This document shows, piece by piece, positions 28,301 through 36,521 of a stretch of DNA of 64,000 nucleotides (its first letter is position 1; every line of letters starts with the position of its first letter). Made by a program: the position numbers and the translations under genes. Source of the DNA: Chitinophaga ginsengisoli (GTDB taxonomy: Bacteria > Bacteroidota > Bacteroidia > Chitinophagales > Chitinophagaceae). The stretch lies in the NCBI RefSeq assembly GCF_003014595.1, contig NZ_PYGK01000004.1:558001-622000 (forward strand). Direction: 5' to 3'. The notes beneath the pieces were generated by a model. The model searched no databases. It was not told the origin of the DNA and saw only the letters and a list, made by a program, of their open reading frames with translations.

Positions 28301-28515
28301 CCGCTATTGCGAAACGATGGGGCGTAGGTGCCATAAGGATATATACGACTGCGCAGAATCCTTTTATTCTCTTTTCTCCCTACCGGAACAAATACAAGGG
28401 GATAGATCCGGAAACAGCGATGGACTCAGGTTCCGGCACCAATAACCAGGGAGCATTGAATGTGGATACACCTGGTACCTGGTCAATGATATTTGGCGTC
28501 AACGTGTCACTGTGA
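25378..28515 (+). CDS. SusC/RagA-family TonB-linked outer-membrane transporter (pectin-type locus)
   Basis: 1045 residues. An N-terminal signal ends near SVYAQ (about residue 36), then a carboxypeptidase-D regulatory-like domain (EIKGVVTNEQGESLPGAIIRVKGG, about 42-118), TonB-box/plug start EVVVVGYGTQKKSDV, plug signature ATAIYGSRGANGVILVSTRRG (about 228-248) and a barrel ending in MIFGVNVSL. It opens a four-gene plus-strand operon with SusD, GH105 and the GH97-GH28 fusion, which points to rhamnogalacturonan or other pectin fragments as cargo. Two LacI-like palindromes precede it. Confidence 0.95.
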   Translation: MKNLITAITCNSCSSRKIWAIAIWYYFICLSGSVYAQDKEEVEIKGVVTNEQGESLPGAIIRVKGGTHGTAATAGGQFSITVPKKSILSISFTGYIRKEIIVGNDHQSGMIVPLQLDNKGLNEVVVVGYGTQKKSDVTGSIVSIKEQSLREVPVANLSQALQGQGAGIDVQKNGGNSKPGAKPKILVRGTRSVNASNDPLFVVDGIPFNGDINDLNPDDVVSVEVLKDASATAIYGSRGANGVILVSTRRGKTGRPVITYSAYAGFVKNIGEYDVMDGPQFTNFKKWALINETPGKYTGLDDPSFYTNGSFSQEEVQGIKMGRSVDWQKLIYKSGITTNHQLGITGGSETTQYALSGGYYKETGIYSGQSFGRFSVKASVDQQLGKSVKVGLSTLNTYSVTNGENANPMGQVLRANPLVSPYDSTGALINAYVPGTANQVWNPLSNFLPGAAVETRKRSGTFTTLYAEVSLAKGLKYRFNAGAEIRNDVYGNFYASKTTYNQGTLSTSSNQTKMNIDYTLENLLIYEKTIARKHNINFTGLYSLQESALQSNTFNNNTILADFLQYFNPQYSANLTGQGKYEKWDILSYMARLNYNYDERYLLTLTMRSDGSSRLAPGNKYHVFPSVSAAWNLYKERFLSKAHALTNLKLRVGYGSVGNTAISPYQTLGALSPVTYNFGSSNVTGAYPTTVANPALTWEYTATLNAGIDIGLWDNRVTGSIDVYKQQTRSLLLPQTLPPTSGIPNAIVTNVGKTSNRGIELQLSTVNIRDARSGFTWTTNLNVFINRGKITQLANGVTRDINNNWFVGYPIGVIFDYKKQGIWQNTKEDSLIAKGYGLTVTNPGSVIGQLRLANTNGDSLINADDRVILGSNQPKWEGGITNRFSFKGFDLTIVAFVRMGGMIVSKMHQSGSFINTYQSNYNNLDVDYWTPGSGENFYPKPNHANTNTPNSSLLSYFDGSYLKIRTLSLGYSLTPAIAKRWGVGAIRIYTTAQNPFILFSPYRNKYKGIDPETAMDSGSGTNNQGALNVDTPGTWSMIFGVNVSL

Positions 28516-28570
28516 TGCATATAGTGTAATCCGGACAATAGTTCCGGAAGAATTACAAAAACTATCAGTT

Positions 28571-30280
28571 ATGAAAAAGGTCAGTATATATATCATCAAT
28601 CTCCTGTTTATAACAGGCTTGTTTTATGGCTGTCAGAAGAAGCTGGAAGAAGAACCTCATTCTGTGCTTACACCCGATTTCTTCACCACAGCGCAGGGCT
28701 TTGAAGCCGGTCTGAATGCTGCCTATGCAGGTACCCGCTGGATATGGGGACCGCAGGACTTTTATAGTCTGACGGTATGTGGCACTGATGAATTTAAAAG
28801 AGGAGTGGACGGCAATAGCGATCTCAATAGCTATTCCAGTAATTATACGGCCACAAATGGTAATGTGACCAATGTCTGGAAGTATTGTTACACGTATATC
28901 AATACCTGCAATGGCCTTGTGGATAATGCCTCGCAGATACCAGGGATGGATTCAACGATCAAAAAAAGGATGGTAGGTGAAGCCAGGTTCCTGCGGGCCA
29001 ATTATTATTTTATTCTCGTACAACTGTGGGGAGATGTAACACTGAACAAGCATTTCCAGAACACGCCCACTACCTCGGCGGTACGCGATCCTTTGGCGAA
29101 CGTATATGATTTCATTATTGAAGATCTGACTGCCGCTATAGCCAGTCTGCCGCCAGGTCCTCTTACTGCCGGTGTACAACCAGGCCGGGCTACAGCTGCT
29201 GCTGCCTCTCATCTCCTGGCAAAGGTCTATCTTACCAGAGCCGGTTCCCTTGCTAAGAAAGCAGATGATTACAAAAATGCATATACAACCGCCGCTGGAT
29301 TGATCAGCAACAGTGCGGCAGGAGTAGGGCTGCTATCTGATTTCGCAAAGGTATTCCAGGAAGGAAATGAAGCGAATATGGAAGTGTTGTGGACGGTGCA
29401 GCATACTTCCAATCTTGCCTACAATGGCTCTCCCAAACAGGATAACCGTGATGCAGATAACCTCTTATGCCACCTGTGGGTACCTCAGTATGAGAACCAA
29501 CCCGGTATGCAACGGGATGTTTTCTATGGACGACCTTATATACGGGTGATTCCTACCCGCTGGCTGACAGATACGGTGTTTGCCGACAAGGTCAATGATA
29601 CCCGCTATAATAAAAGCTTTCAGATTGCCTGGATCTGTAATGCCCGAAAACTGATCCCTAACTGGCCTAGCCCTTTACCACCGGGAGCACCGGTTAATGC
29701 GCAGCCAGGAAAGCCAAAATTCGGACCAGGAGATACTGCGATATTTATGCCCGGTTACGAAATGCCTGATGCACAAATACAGGCGAAGCCTTACCAGGTC
29801 ATCACGCCCAATAAATATGTGCCGGCTCTCGCACCTACTTTGACGAAATATTTCGATACCAAACGTACTGATATGAATGCTCCATCCATCAGGCCTATCA
29901 TTGTATACCGGCTGGCAGATACCTACCTGATAGCTGCCGAAGCGGCACTCATGGATGGAAGGCCGGGCGATGCTGTGGGCTTCATCAACGCCATCCGCAG
30001 AAGGGCGGCTTATCCTACAGGTAATCCGCAGGCAATGGAAGTACAGGCGTCAGATCTGTCGCTTGATTTTATCCTGGATGAACGTGCACGTGAATTATGC
30101 GGAGAACTAACAAGATGGCAGGACCTGATAAGAACAGGACAATTACTGACACGGGTAAGATTGCATAATACAGACGGACAAAAGAATATACAGGAGAAAC
30201 ATAAACTCCGTCCTATTCCGCAAACGCAGATAGATGCAACAACAACTGGTCCTAAGTACCCACAGAACCCGGGGTGGTAA
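28571..30280 (+). CDS. SusD/RagB-family nutrient-binding lipoprotein (pectin-type locus)
   Basis: 569 residues from the ATG at 28571, which gives the lipoprotein signal MKKVSIYIINLLFITGLFYGC (Cys21). The frame extends back to 28493 inside the SusC gene but without signal-peptide character. SusD features: QKKLEEEPHSVLTPDFF, the helix GEARFLRANYYFILVQLWGDV, and the C-terminal block VYRLADTYLIAAEAALM, VGFINAIRRRAAYP, ILDERARELCGELTRWQDLIRTG. It pairs with the SusC 55 bases upstream and is followed 30 bases later by GH105. Confidence 0.95.
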   Translation: MKKVSIYIINLLFITGLFYGCQKKLEEEPHSVLTPDFFTTAQGFEAGLNAAYAGTRWIWGPQDFYSLTVCGTDEFKRGVDGNSDLNSYSSNYTATNGNVTNVWKYCYTYINTCNGLVDNASQIPGMDSTIKKRMVGEARFLRANYYFILVQLWGDVTLNKHFQNTPTTSAVRDPLANVYDFIIEDLTAAIASLPPGPLTAGVQPGRATAAAASHLLAKVYLTRAGSLAKKADDYKNAYTTAAGLISNSAAGVGLLSDFAKVFQEGNEANMEVLWTVQHTSNLAYNGSPKQDNRDADNLLCHLWVPQYENQPGMQRDVFYGRPYIRVIPTRWLTDTVFADKVNDTRYNKSFQIAWICNARKLIPNWPSPLPPGAPVNAQPGKPKFGPGDTAIFMPGYEMPDAQIQAKPYQVITPNKYVPALAPTLTKYFDTKRTDMNAPSIRPIIVYRLADTYLIAAEAALMDGRPGDAVGFINAIRRRAAYPTGNPQAMEVQASDLSLDFILDERARELCGELTRWQDLIRTGQLLTRVRLHNTDGQKNIQEKHKLRPIPQTQIDATTTGPKYPQNPGW

Positions 30281-30310
30281 ATGATTGCTATTAACCGTAA
30301 AAACAAACAT

Positions 30311-31441
30311 ATGAAAAGAAAGCCTGCAGGCATGCTCCTGTCCATGACGGTCTTAGTCCATTGCAGTGTGGCTTATGCGCAAACCAGCACACTAAAGAAT
30401 TTTCCGAACGGCAGCTCTCCGCAGGAGGTAGGAAAACGGGTAGCCAACCGGTTCATTGCATCCCCACATCCTAATTTCGGCAGGCCAACGCCTCCTTCTG
30501 TTATCACCTATCCGGAGGTCTGTACCTGGTATGGTGCATTGGCATTCGCAAAGGAAAGTAAGGACAAGGCACTGACGACAAAACTTGCTGAGCGCTTTGA
30601 ACCGCTTTTCGGGGCAGATACGGCACTGGTGCCTAAGTCAGACCACGTGGACCATGCCGTGTTTGGGTCTGTGCCCTTAGAGCTATACCAGCAAACGAAA
30701 GATCCGCGTTACCTGGAGATGGGAAAAAAGATCGCAGATAAACAGTGGGGAACACCGGAAGGACCGCATGTGAAACCTGAAGGCCTTGCTCATTACAAAC
30801 AGGGACTTAGCTGGCAGACGCGTATGTGGATCGATGACATGTTCATGATCACCGCTGTACAGGCACAGGCTTATCGGGCTACAGGAAACAAAGCATACAT
30901 AGATCGCGCTGCGAAGGAAATGGTAGTCTATCTCGATTCCCTGCAACAGCCTAACGGACTGTTTTATCATGCGCCGGATGTTCCTTTCTTCTGGGGCAGA
31001 GGTGATGGCTGGATGGCAGCAGGTATGAGTGAGTTGTTACGTTCATTGCCTGCCAATAATCCCGACAGGCCACGCATCATGGAAGGATACAAAAAGATGA
31101 TGGCGGCATTACTGAAATACCAGGCGGAAGACGGTATGTGGCGGCAGCTGATAGATGATCCGGCTTCCTGGCCGGAGACGTCCAGTACCGGTATGTTCAC
31201 CTTTGCCATGATCACAGGGGTGAAGCAGGGATGGCTTGACGCAAAAATGTATGGACCTGCCGCACGTAAGGCGTGGCTGGCATTGGTCACTTACATTGAT
31301 GGCAATGGTGATGTCCGTGAAGTATGTGAAGGCACCAACAAGAAGAACGATCGGCAGTATTACCTCGACCGTAAACGTATTACCGGCGATATGCATGGAC
31401 AGGCGCCATTGTTATGGTGTGCTGCCGCCTTATTAAGATAG
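30311..31441 (+). CDS. GH105 unsaturated rhamnogalacturonyl/glucuronyl hydrolase
   Basis: 376 residues from the ATG at 30311; the longer frame to 30281 abuts the SusD stop and weakens the signal peptide, which is MKRKPAGMLLSMTVLVHCSVAYAQ. The rest is an (alpha/alpha)6 barrel of GH88/GH105 type, with RMWIDDMFMITAVQAQAY holding the catalytic Asp (Asp175 by comparison with YteR), the FFWGRGDGWMAAGMSELL block and the SSTGMFTFAMITG segment. GH105 enzymes hydrate and release the unsaturated uronic acid left at the non-reducing end by pectin lyases such as rhamnogalacturonan lyases. This is a strong marker for pectin use and supports the substrate call for the operon. No pectate or rhamnogalacturonan lyase gene lies within the operon itself. 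Confidence 0.92.
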   Translation: MKRKPAGMLLSMTVLVHCSVAYAQTSTLKNFPNGSSPQEVGKRVANRFIASPHPNFGRPTPPSVITYPEVCTWYGALAFAKESKDKALTTKLAERFEPLFGADTALVPKSDHVDHAVFGSVPLELYQQTKDPRYLEMGKKIADKQWGTPEGPHVKPEGLAHYKQGLSWQTRMWIDDMFMITAVQAQAYRATGNKAYIDRAAKEMVVYLDSLQQPNGLFYHAPDVPFFWGRGDGWMAAGMSELLRSLPANNPDRPRIMEGYKKMMAALLKYQAEDGMWRQLIDDPASWPETSSTGMFTFAMITGVKQGWLDAKMYGPAARKAWLALVTYIDGNGDVREVCEGTNKKNDRQYYLDRKRITGDMHGQAPLLWCAAALLR

Positions 31442-31463
31442 GTTACATCAATAAAGATATGTT

Positions 31464-34400
31464 ATGAAGATACAGGCCCTTCTTTGCACGCTGCTGCTGG
31501 CGGCAAAAGCTTTTGCTGCCGATACTACATTGGTGACCAGTCCGGACGGGCAGATCCGGTTCAGGTTATTTACTGATCATCATCAGTTATACTATTCAGT
31601 TACCTGCCGGAATACCCCGGTTATTGCTGCATCACCGATGGTATTATCTGTGGATGATCATCTGCTGACTGACGACGTAACAACGGGAACGGTAAAGCGG
31701 TATAGCATTGACGAACGTTATCCCTGGAATGGGGTACATGCCGTGGCTGTCAATAACTGCCAGGGCGCCAGTATAGCCCTGAAGCAAGGCTCCACCGCTT
31801 ATACCCTGGATGTACGTGTATTTAACAACGGTATCGCTTTCCGCACAGTAGTGCCTGGCGCTGCAGGTGTTAATCGCGTTCCTGATGAGGCAACGGTATT
31901 CAATATCCCTGCGGGAAGTGAGATATGGTATCATGACCTGAGCATGCACTATGAAAGTGTGTATGCAAAAAAAGAGATATCCGCTTTACAGGCAGGAGAG
32001 TGGGTAGCGCCACCAGCTACGGTTAAATTGCCAACGGGTATTTACGCGTCCATTACAGAAGCAGATCTCGTGAACTATAGTGGCATGGCGTTGGAAGCAA
32101 ATGGCAAGCAGGGACTGGTGGTACGCCTGGCACAACATCAACCGGTTTCTTATCCCTATAAACTACGCTACAGCGAAGAGGATGTACAACGTTCTCTCAA
32201 ACCTGCGGCGATCAGTGGCACCATTACTACTCCCTGGCGGGTAGTAATGGTCGGCGCTGACCTGAATACAATGGTCAACAATGACATGGTGCAGAATCTT
32301 TGTCCGCCGCCCGATCCGAAACTCTTTCCTCAAGGCATACACACTGACTGGATCAGACCCGGGCGTGCAGTATGGAAATACCTTGATGGTGGCGGAGAAG
32401 GTACACCCGTTGTCATGAAGCAATTCTCCGCAGAAGCAGGTGCGCTGGGATTTGAACACAATATCCTGGAAGGCTTCTGGGATAAATGGACAGACGATCA
32501 GATCAGGGATGTGGTCAACGATGCTAAAAGCCATCATGTAGGCATCTGGGTCTGGAAGCACTCTAAAGCATTGCGTGATAAAACGGTACGGCAGGCCTTT
32601 TTCAAACGCTGTCATGACCTGGGTATAACAGGTGTCAAGATCGACTTCTTTGATAGTGAAGCAAAGGAAGTGATAGACCTCTATACGGCTATTCTGCAGG
32701 AAACGGCCGTGTATCACCTGTTAACGGATTTCCACGGGGCTAACAAACCAACAGGTCTGGCCCGTACCTGGCCCAATGAAATGACAAGGGAAGCCGTGAA
32801 AGGCATGGAAGCCAGTAAGCTGGCTGATAGAGCCGTACATGAAACTACGCTGCCATTCACACGCTTTCTGGCTGGTCCGGCAGAATATACGGTTGTGCAT
32901 TTCGGAGAACGCAGGAAGAATACTTCCTGGGCTCACCAGATAGCCAGCGCCGCTATCCTGAGTGCGCCTTTGCTTACCTATGCTGCTCAACCACAACATA
33001 TCATTGAGAACCCTGCCCACGACCTGATAAAACGCATTCCTTCCACCTGGGATGAAACCATCGTATTGCCGCCATCTGAAATAGGTGAACTGGCCGTATT
33101 TGCCCGGCGTAAAGGTGATACCTGGTTCCTGGCAGTGATGAATGGAGATACGCCGCAGCAGATAAACATCCCGCTCTCTTTCCTGCAGAAAACGAATTAC
33201 AAGGTGTCTGTAGTGAAAGACATTCCTGATAGTACAGGTGCTGTAAAGGTGGAGGAAGTAACCTATACACAGAAAGATGTGATCTCGCTGCAACTGACGC
33301 CGGGTGGCGGGTATGTAGCGATGTTCCTTGCGTCCTCTCCGGAAAAGAGTGTATATAATGTACGCGATTTCGGTGCAAAAGGAGATGGATACGCGCTGGA
33401 TGGAGATGCCATTAACAATGCAATAACGGCGGCTGCAGTTACCGGAGGAACGGTTTATTTCCCGGCAGGGAATTATCTCTCTTACACCATCCGGTTAAAA
33501 AGTAATATCGCCCTGTATATTGATCATGGAGCTACTATTATCGCAGCAAAAGAAGTGAATGGTATCGGTTATGATGAGCCGGAACCTAATCCCCATGAGG
33601 CTTACCAGGATTTCGGTCATAGCCATTGGCAAAATAGCCTGATCTATGGCGAAGGATTGCATGATATTGCTATTATCGGTACAGGGATGATATGGGGCAA
33701 AGGATTGACACGCAGTACAAACCAACCTCCGGGAGGTGGTAATAAAGCGATTGCGCTGAAACTGTGCCGTAATGTAACGATAAGTGATATTTCCATATTA
33801 CATGGCGGACATTTCGGGTTGTTGGCAACAGGTGTTGATAACCTCAATATACGCGGTGTGAAAGTGGATACAGACAGGGATGGCTTTGATATAGACTGCT
33901 GCAAAAATGTAAGGATATCAGATTGTACGGTGAACTCTCCCTTCGATGATGGTATCTGCCTGAAAAGCTCTTTTGCACTGGGATATGCGAAGGCTACCGA
34001 GAACGTGACGATCACCAATTGCCAGGTAAGCGGGTATGATGAGGGAACCTTGCTGGATGGTACTTTCAAAAGAGAGTACAGGAAATACTCAGATAATACT
34101 ACCACCGGTCGTATAAAGATGGGAACAGAATCAAACGGTGGATTTAAGAATGTAACTATTTCCAATTGTGTATTTGATTATTCCCGCGGACTTGCACTGG
34201 AAACAGTGGATGGAGGTCCGCTGGAAGACGTGACCATCAGCAATATCACCATGCGGGATATTGTCAATGCACCTATTTTTATCCGTTTAGGTGCAAGAAT
34301 GAGAGGACCGGACAGTCTTGCGGTGGGAACCTGCCGGCGGATCATCCTCAGCAATATTGTGGTGTCTAATGCCGACTCCCGCTATGGGGCTATCATCAGC

Positions 34401-34799
34401 GGAATTCCGGGACATGCTATTGAAGACCTGCAATTAAGTAATATCAGTATCAGTTATAAGGGTGGAGGTAGCCGGGAAATGGCCGGAAGGGACGTGCCTG
34501 AATATGAAAAGGATTATCCTGAACCTTACCGCTTTGGAATGATGCCCGCCTATGGTTTTTTCGTCCGCCATGTTAAAGGACTAAACATGCATGATGTAAA
34601 GGTCGGTTTCATGAAAGATGAGTTACGTCCAGCTTTTATATTGGATAATGTAAGCGGGGTAACCATGTATTACATTGACGCACAAAAAATGCCGGAAGCG
34701 TCGCTTATCAGTTTAAAGCAGGTACAACAATTTACTATTCACCAAAGCAAAGGCGTCCGGGACACGGCACTGGATAATGCGCAGAAAGCAGTACTATAA
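31464..34799 (+). CDS. GH97-GH28 fusion glycoside hydrolase
   Basis: 1111 residues in one open frame, with signal peptide MKIQALLCTLLLAAKAFA. Residues about 20-625 are a complete GH97 enzyme: an N-terminal beta-super-sandwich (TLVTSPDGQIRFRLF to YDLSM-like region), then a barrel with GITGVKIDFFDSEAKEV, where Asp394 matches the nucleophile of retaining GH97 enzymes, and LLTDFHGANKPTGLARTWPN. After a short joint near 625-635 a complete GH28 beta-helix begins (VYNVRDFGAKGDG) with the polygalacturonase signatures DRDGFDID (Asp806/809), FDDGICLKSS (Asp828/829) and a RIKMGTESNGG block. GH28 enzymes hydrolyse galacturonan or rhamnogalacturonan; retaining GH97 enzymes include alpha-galactosidases and beta-L-arabinopyranosidases. 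It is the last gene of the SusCD-GH105 operon. A fusion of these two families is unusual. Confidence 0.9.
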   Translation: MKIQALLCTLLLAAKAFAADTTLVTSPDGQIRFRLFTDHHQLYYSVTCRNTPVIAASPMVLSVDDHLLTDDVTTGTVKRYSIDERYPWNGVHAVAVNNCQGASIALKQGSTAYTLDVRVFNNGIAFRTVVPGAAGVNRVPDEATVFNIPAGSEIWYHDLSMHYESVYAKKEISALQAGEWVAPPATVKLPTGIYASITEADLVNYSGMALEANGKQGLVVRLAQHQPVSYPYKLRYSEEDVQRSLKPAAISGTITTPWRVVMVGADLNTMVNNDMVQNLCPPPDPKLFPQGIHTDWIRPGRAVWKYLDGGGEGTPVVMKQFSAEAGALGFEHNILEGFWDKWTDDQIRDVVNDAKSHHVGIWVWKHSKALRDKTVRQAFFKRCHDLGITGVKIDFFDSEAKEVIDLYTAILQETAVYHLLTDFHGANKPTGLARTWPNEMTREAVKGMEASKLADRAVHETTLPFTRFLAGPAEYTVVHFGERRKNTSWAHQIASAAILSAPLLTYAAQPQHIIENPAHDLIKRIPSTWDETIVLPPSEIGELAVFARRKGDTWFLAVMNGDTPQQINIPLSFLQKTNYKVSVVKDIPDSTGAVKVEEVTYTQKDVISLQLTPGGGYVAMFLASSPEKSVYNVRDFGAKGDGYALDGDAINNAITAAAVTGGTVYFPAGNYLSYTIRLKSNIALYIDHGATIIAAKEVNGIGYDEPEPNPHEAYQDFGHSHWQNSLIYGEGLHDIAIIGTGMIWGKGLTRSTNQPPGGGNKAIALKLCRNVTISDISILHGGHFGLLATGVDNLNIRGVKVDTDRDGFDIDCCKNVRISDCTVNSPFDDGICLKSSFALGYAKATENVTITNCQVSGYDEGTLLDGTFKREYRKYSDNTTTGRIKMGTESNGGFKNVTISNCVFDYSRGLALETVDGGPLEDVTISNITMRDIVNAPIFIRLGARMRGPDSLAVGTCRRIILSNIVVSNADSRYGAIISGIPGHAIEDLQLSNISISYKGGGSREMAGRDVPEYEKDYPEPYRFGMMPAYGFFVRHVKGLNMHDVKVGFMKDELRPAFILDNVSGVTMYYIDAQKMPEASLISLKQVQQFTIHQSKGVRDTALDNAQKAVL

Positions 34800-35023
34800 A
34801 GGCTATCCGTTATCATCCATGTGGGATTGTAAGAAAAAGGACGCAGAACGAAGCACTGTCTACATGTCATCTTGACAATTTTAGAAGAATAAGCCGTAGC
34901 TATTTCAGAACAGTTGTGATGAATTAAAGTTTTTTTACTTAAATTTATTCACGTACTGAAAATTATGAATACCCGCTGATGCCAATATCCTGTAATCAGT
35001 AATGTGTTATACCCGGTTGTGAT

Positions 35024-35055
35024 TTTGTTAACGTCAGTGCTGCTACGTTGCTTTT
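35024..35055 (+). promoter_or_regulatory. Candidate Bacteroidota-type promoter of the peptide gene
   Basis: TTTG at 35024-35027 and TTGCTTTT at 35048-35055, 20 bases apart, resemble the -33 TTTG and -7 TAnnTTTG elements of the primary Bacteroidota sigma factor. They lie 23 bases before the ATG at 35078. The -7 match is only partial. Confidence 0.35.
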
Positions 35056-35077
35056 CCTTCATTTAAAACAATACAAG

Positions 35078-35284
35078 ATGAAAAGATCCCTCATGCTTTT
35101 TGGTATTGCTGTTACAGCAATTGTTTTGTTCGTATCCGGTTCATCTTCCGGAAGCGCCTGCCAGGACGATCATCATGGTCTGCGCGGAAAATGCAGGATC
35201 ACTGTTGTAGGTGGTGTATACCACTACGACTGCGTATCTGCCATTAATCCGGATGAAACCAATTGTACGTATTATGTAGAATAG
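35078..35284 (+). CDS. Small secreted four-cysteine peptide
   Basis: 68 residues from the ATG at 35078. The first 26 (MKRSLMLFGIAVTAIVLFVS then GSSSGS) form a signal or leader. The mature part of about 42 residues holds exactly four Cys (28, 39, 52, 63) and many Tyr, His and acidic residues. I do not recognise it with certainty. Its size, leader and place just before a propeller-type lipoprotein recall the NVEALA-type small peptides of Bacteroidota, but the NVEALA motif itself is absent. A hairpin terminator follows immediately, so it can be expressed as a single abundant short transcript. Disulfides between the four Cys are likely once it is exported. Confidence 0.7.
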   Translation: MKRSLMLFGIAVTAIVLFVSGSSSGSACQDDHHGLRGKCRITVVGGVYHYDCVSAINPDETNCTYYVE

Positions 35285-35292
35285 CGAATGAT

Positions 35293-35325
35293 AAACAGGG
35301 CGTAACCCGCCCTGTTTATTTTTAT
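35293..35325 (+). terminator. Terminator after the small peptide gene
   Basis: Arms AAACAGGGCG and CGCCCTGTTT with a short loop, followed by TATTTTTATT. It starts 9 bases after the peptide's stop and ends about 25 bases before the next gene, so read-through or a second promoter would be needed for the lipoprotein genes. Confidence 0.85.
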
Positions 35326-35348
35326 TATTGTCAAGTCTAAACGGAGCT

Positions 35349-36521
35349 ATGTCAGGAAGATCCTTGTTATTATTATGGGGCGCCGTTATCTCTCTATATG
35401 CCTGTAACAGCAAAACGGAGAAGCCCTGGTCTAATTGTAATACTGCCGGTACCATTATCCCACTGACCATATCCACTAACGATACGCTGAATCTTTACCT
35501 GGATAGTCTCATGGTAATGGGTATTTCAACACCTATAGATTATCATGCAGCGGAAAATATATTGTATGCATTTGACAGCTACAACAAACGCCTGCTGCAA
35601 TATCCACTTGGAAAAGCCGGACCGGTACATCCGGATAGTATCTACCCGGTGAACATCAGGCAGAAGATATCTTATATGAAATATCTCTCTGCGGATAGTC
35701 TTATTCTTTATACCTATGGTAGTGCAAGGCTGTCCTATTATTCCCTGATCCATGATACTGTATACAGGAGTATTGATTTCATCAACCGTGAAGCACCCCG
35801 TATGAAAGGGACCGCCGCTGCCTGGCCTTACGCCAATGCGGCATCACCTGTTTTCTTTCTGGGCAACAGGATCATCGGTACGGGATTCCTGTTGGGGGAG
35901 AAGGATGGAGAGCATGTTAAGGGCCGTACTATCTGCACAACGATCGATCTGCCTGCAGGCAATATCAGTCATCATCAATCGTATTCAAAAGTGTACTGGC
36001 AGCATAACTGGGGAGGATCGCATATGCGCACGCCATATGCCACATATAATGAAGGGACAAAACACCTGGTCATCAGTCTCCCGGCTGATCATAACATACA
36101 GGTCATTGACAGTAGCTGGCAGACGAAAGAGTTGTATGCCGGAAGCAGGAATAACATCTGTATCACATCCATGTCATTATCTAAAGATGATAAACAAATA
36201 CTGGATCCGAATCTGGCCCTGGCCTATTACAGCAGTACGCCTTCCTATCGTAATATCATTTATGATCAGTACCATGACAGGTATTACAGGCTACTGGAAC
36301 TACCTCCTGCTGATCATGTATCGATCACCGGTAAATTAAGAGGAAAACAAGCCAGCCTTATCGCATTTGATAAAGACTTTACTTACCTGGGAGAAGCCCC
36401 CCTGCCTGATGCATTGGCACTGGACAACTTCTTTGTTACACACGAAGGGGTATATTTTCTGAATGCCAATAACAAGGACCAAAACATCGCGCAATATGTA
36501 CAATGTAAGATTGAATTATAA
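35349..36521 (+). CDS. DUF4221-like propeller-type lipoprotein
   Basis: 390 residues from the ATG at 35349, preceded by a good GGAG ribosome site; the frame upstream offers only TTG. Lipoprotein signal MSGRSLLLLWGAVISLYAC (Cys19). The rest is a series of beta-strand pairs of beta-propeller type (ENILYAFDSYNKRLLQYPLG, SLILYTYGSARLSYYSLIHD, KHLVISLPADHNIQVIDSSW, YHDRYYRLLELP, ASLIAFDKDFTYLGEAPLP). The length, the N-terminal organisation and the genomic context next to a small secreted peptide match DUF4221/6-bladed propeller lipoproteins of Bacteroidota, whose function is unknown. Its 3' end overlaps the next lipoprotein gene by 26 bases. Confidence 0.72.
   Translation: MSGRSLLLLWGAVISLYACNSKTEKPWSNCNTAGTIIPLTISTNDTLNLYLDSLMVMGISTPIDYHAAENILYAFDSYNKRLLQYPLGKAGPVHPDSIYPVNIRQKISYMKYLSADSLILYTYGSARLSYYSLIHDTVYRSIDFINREAPRMKGTAAAWPYANAASPVFFLGNRIIGTGFLLGEKDGEHVKGRTICTTIDLPAGNISHHQSYSKVYWQHNWGGSHMRTPYATYNEGTKHLVISLPADHNIQVIDSSWQTKELYAGSRNNICITSMSLSKDDKQILDPNLALAYYSSTPSYRNIIYDQYHDRYYRLLELPPADHVSITGKLRGKQASLIAFDKDFTYLGEAPLPDALALDNFFVTHEGVYFLNANNKDQNIAQYVQCKIEL

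Noticed and set aside
32163..33293. Two long minus-strand frames antisense to the GH97 half of the fusion enzyme
   Set aside because: They lie opposite conserved GH97 coding sequence and show no protein family pattern; shadows of a real gene.
34865..34877. Short palindrome TGTCA-N3-TGACA after the GH97-GH28 gene
   Set aside because: Five-base arms are expected by chance in a region of this size and it lies far from a start codon.
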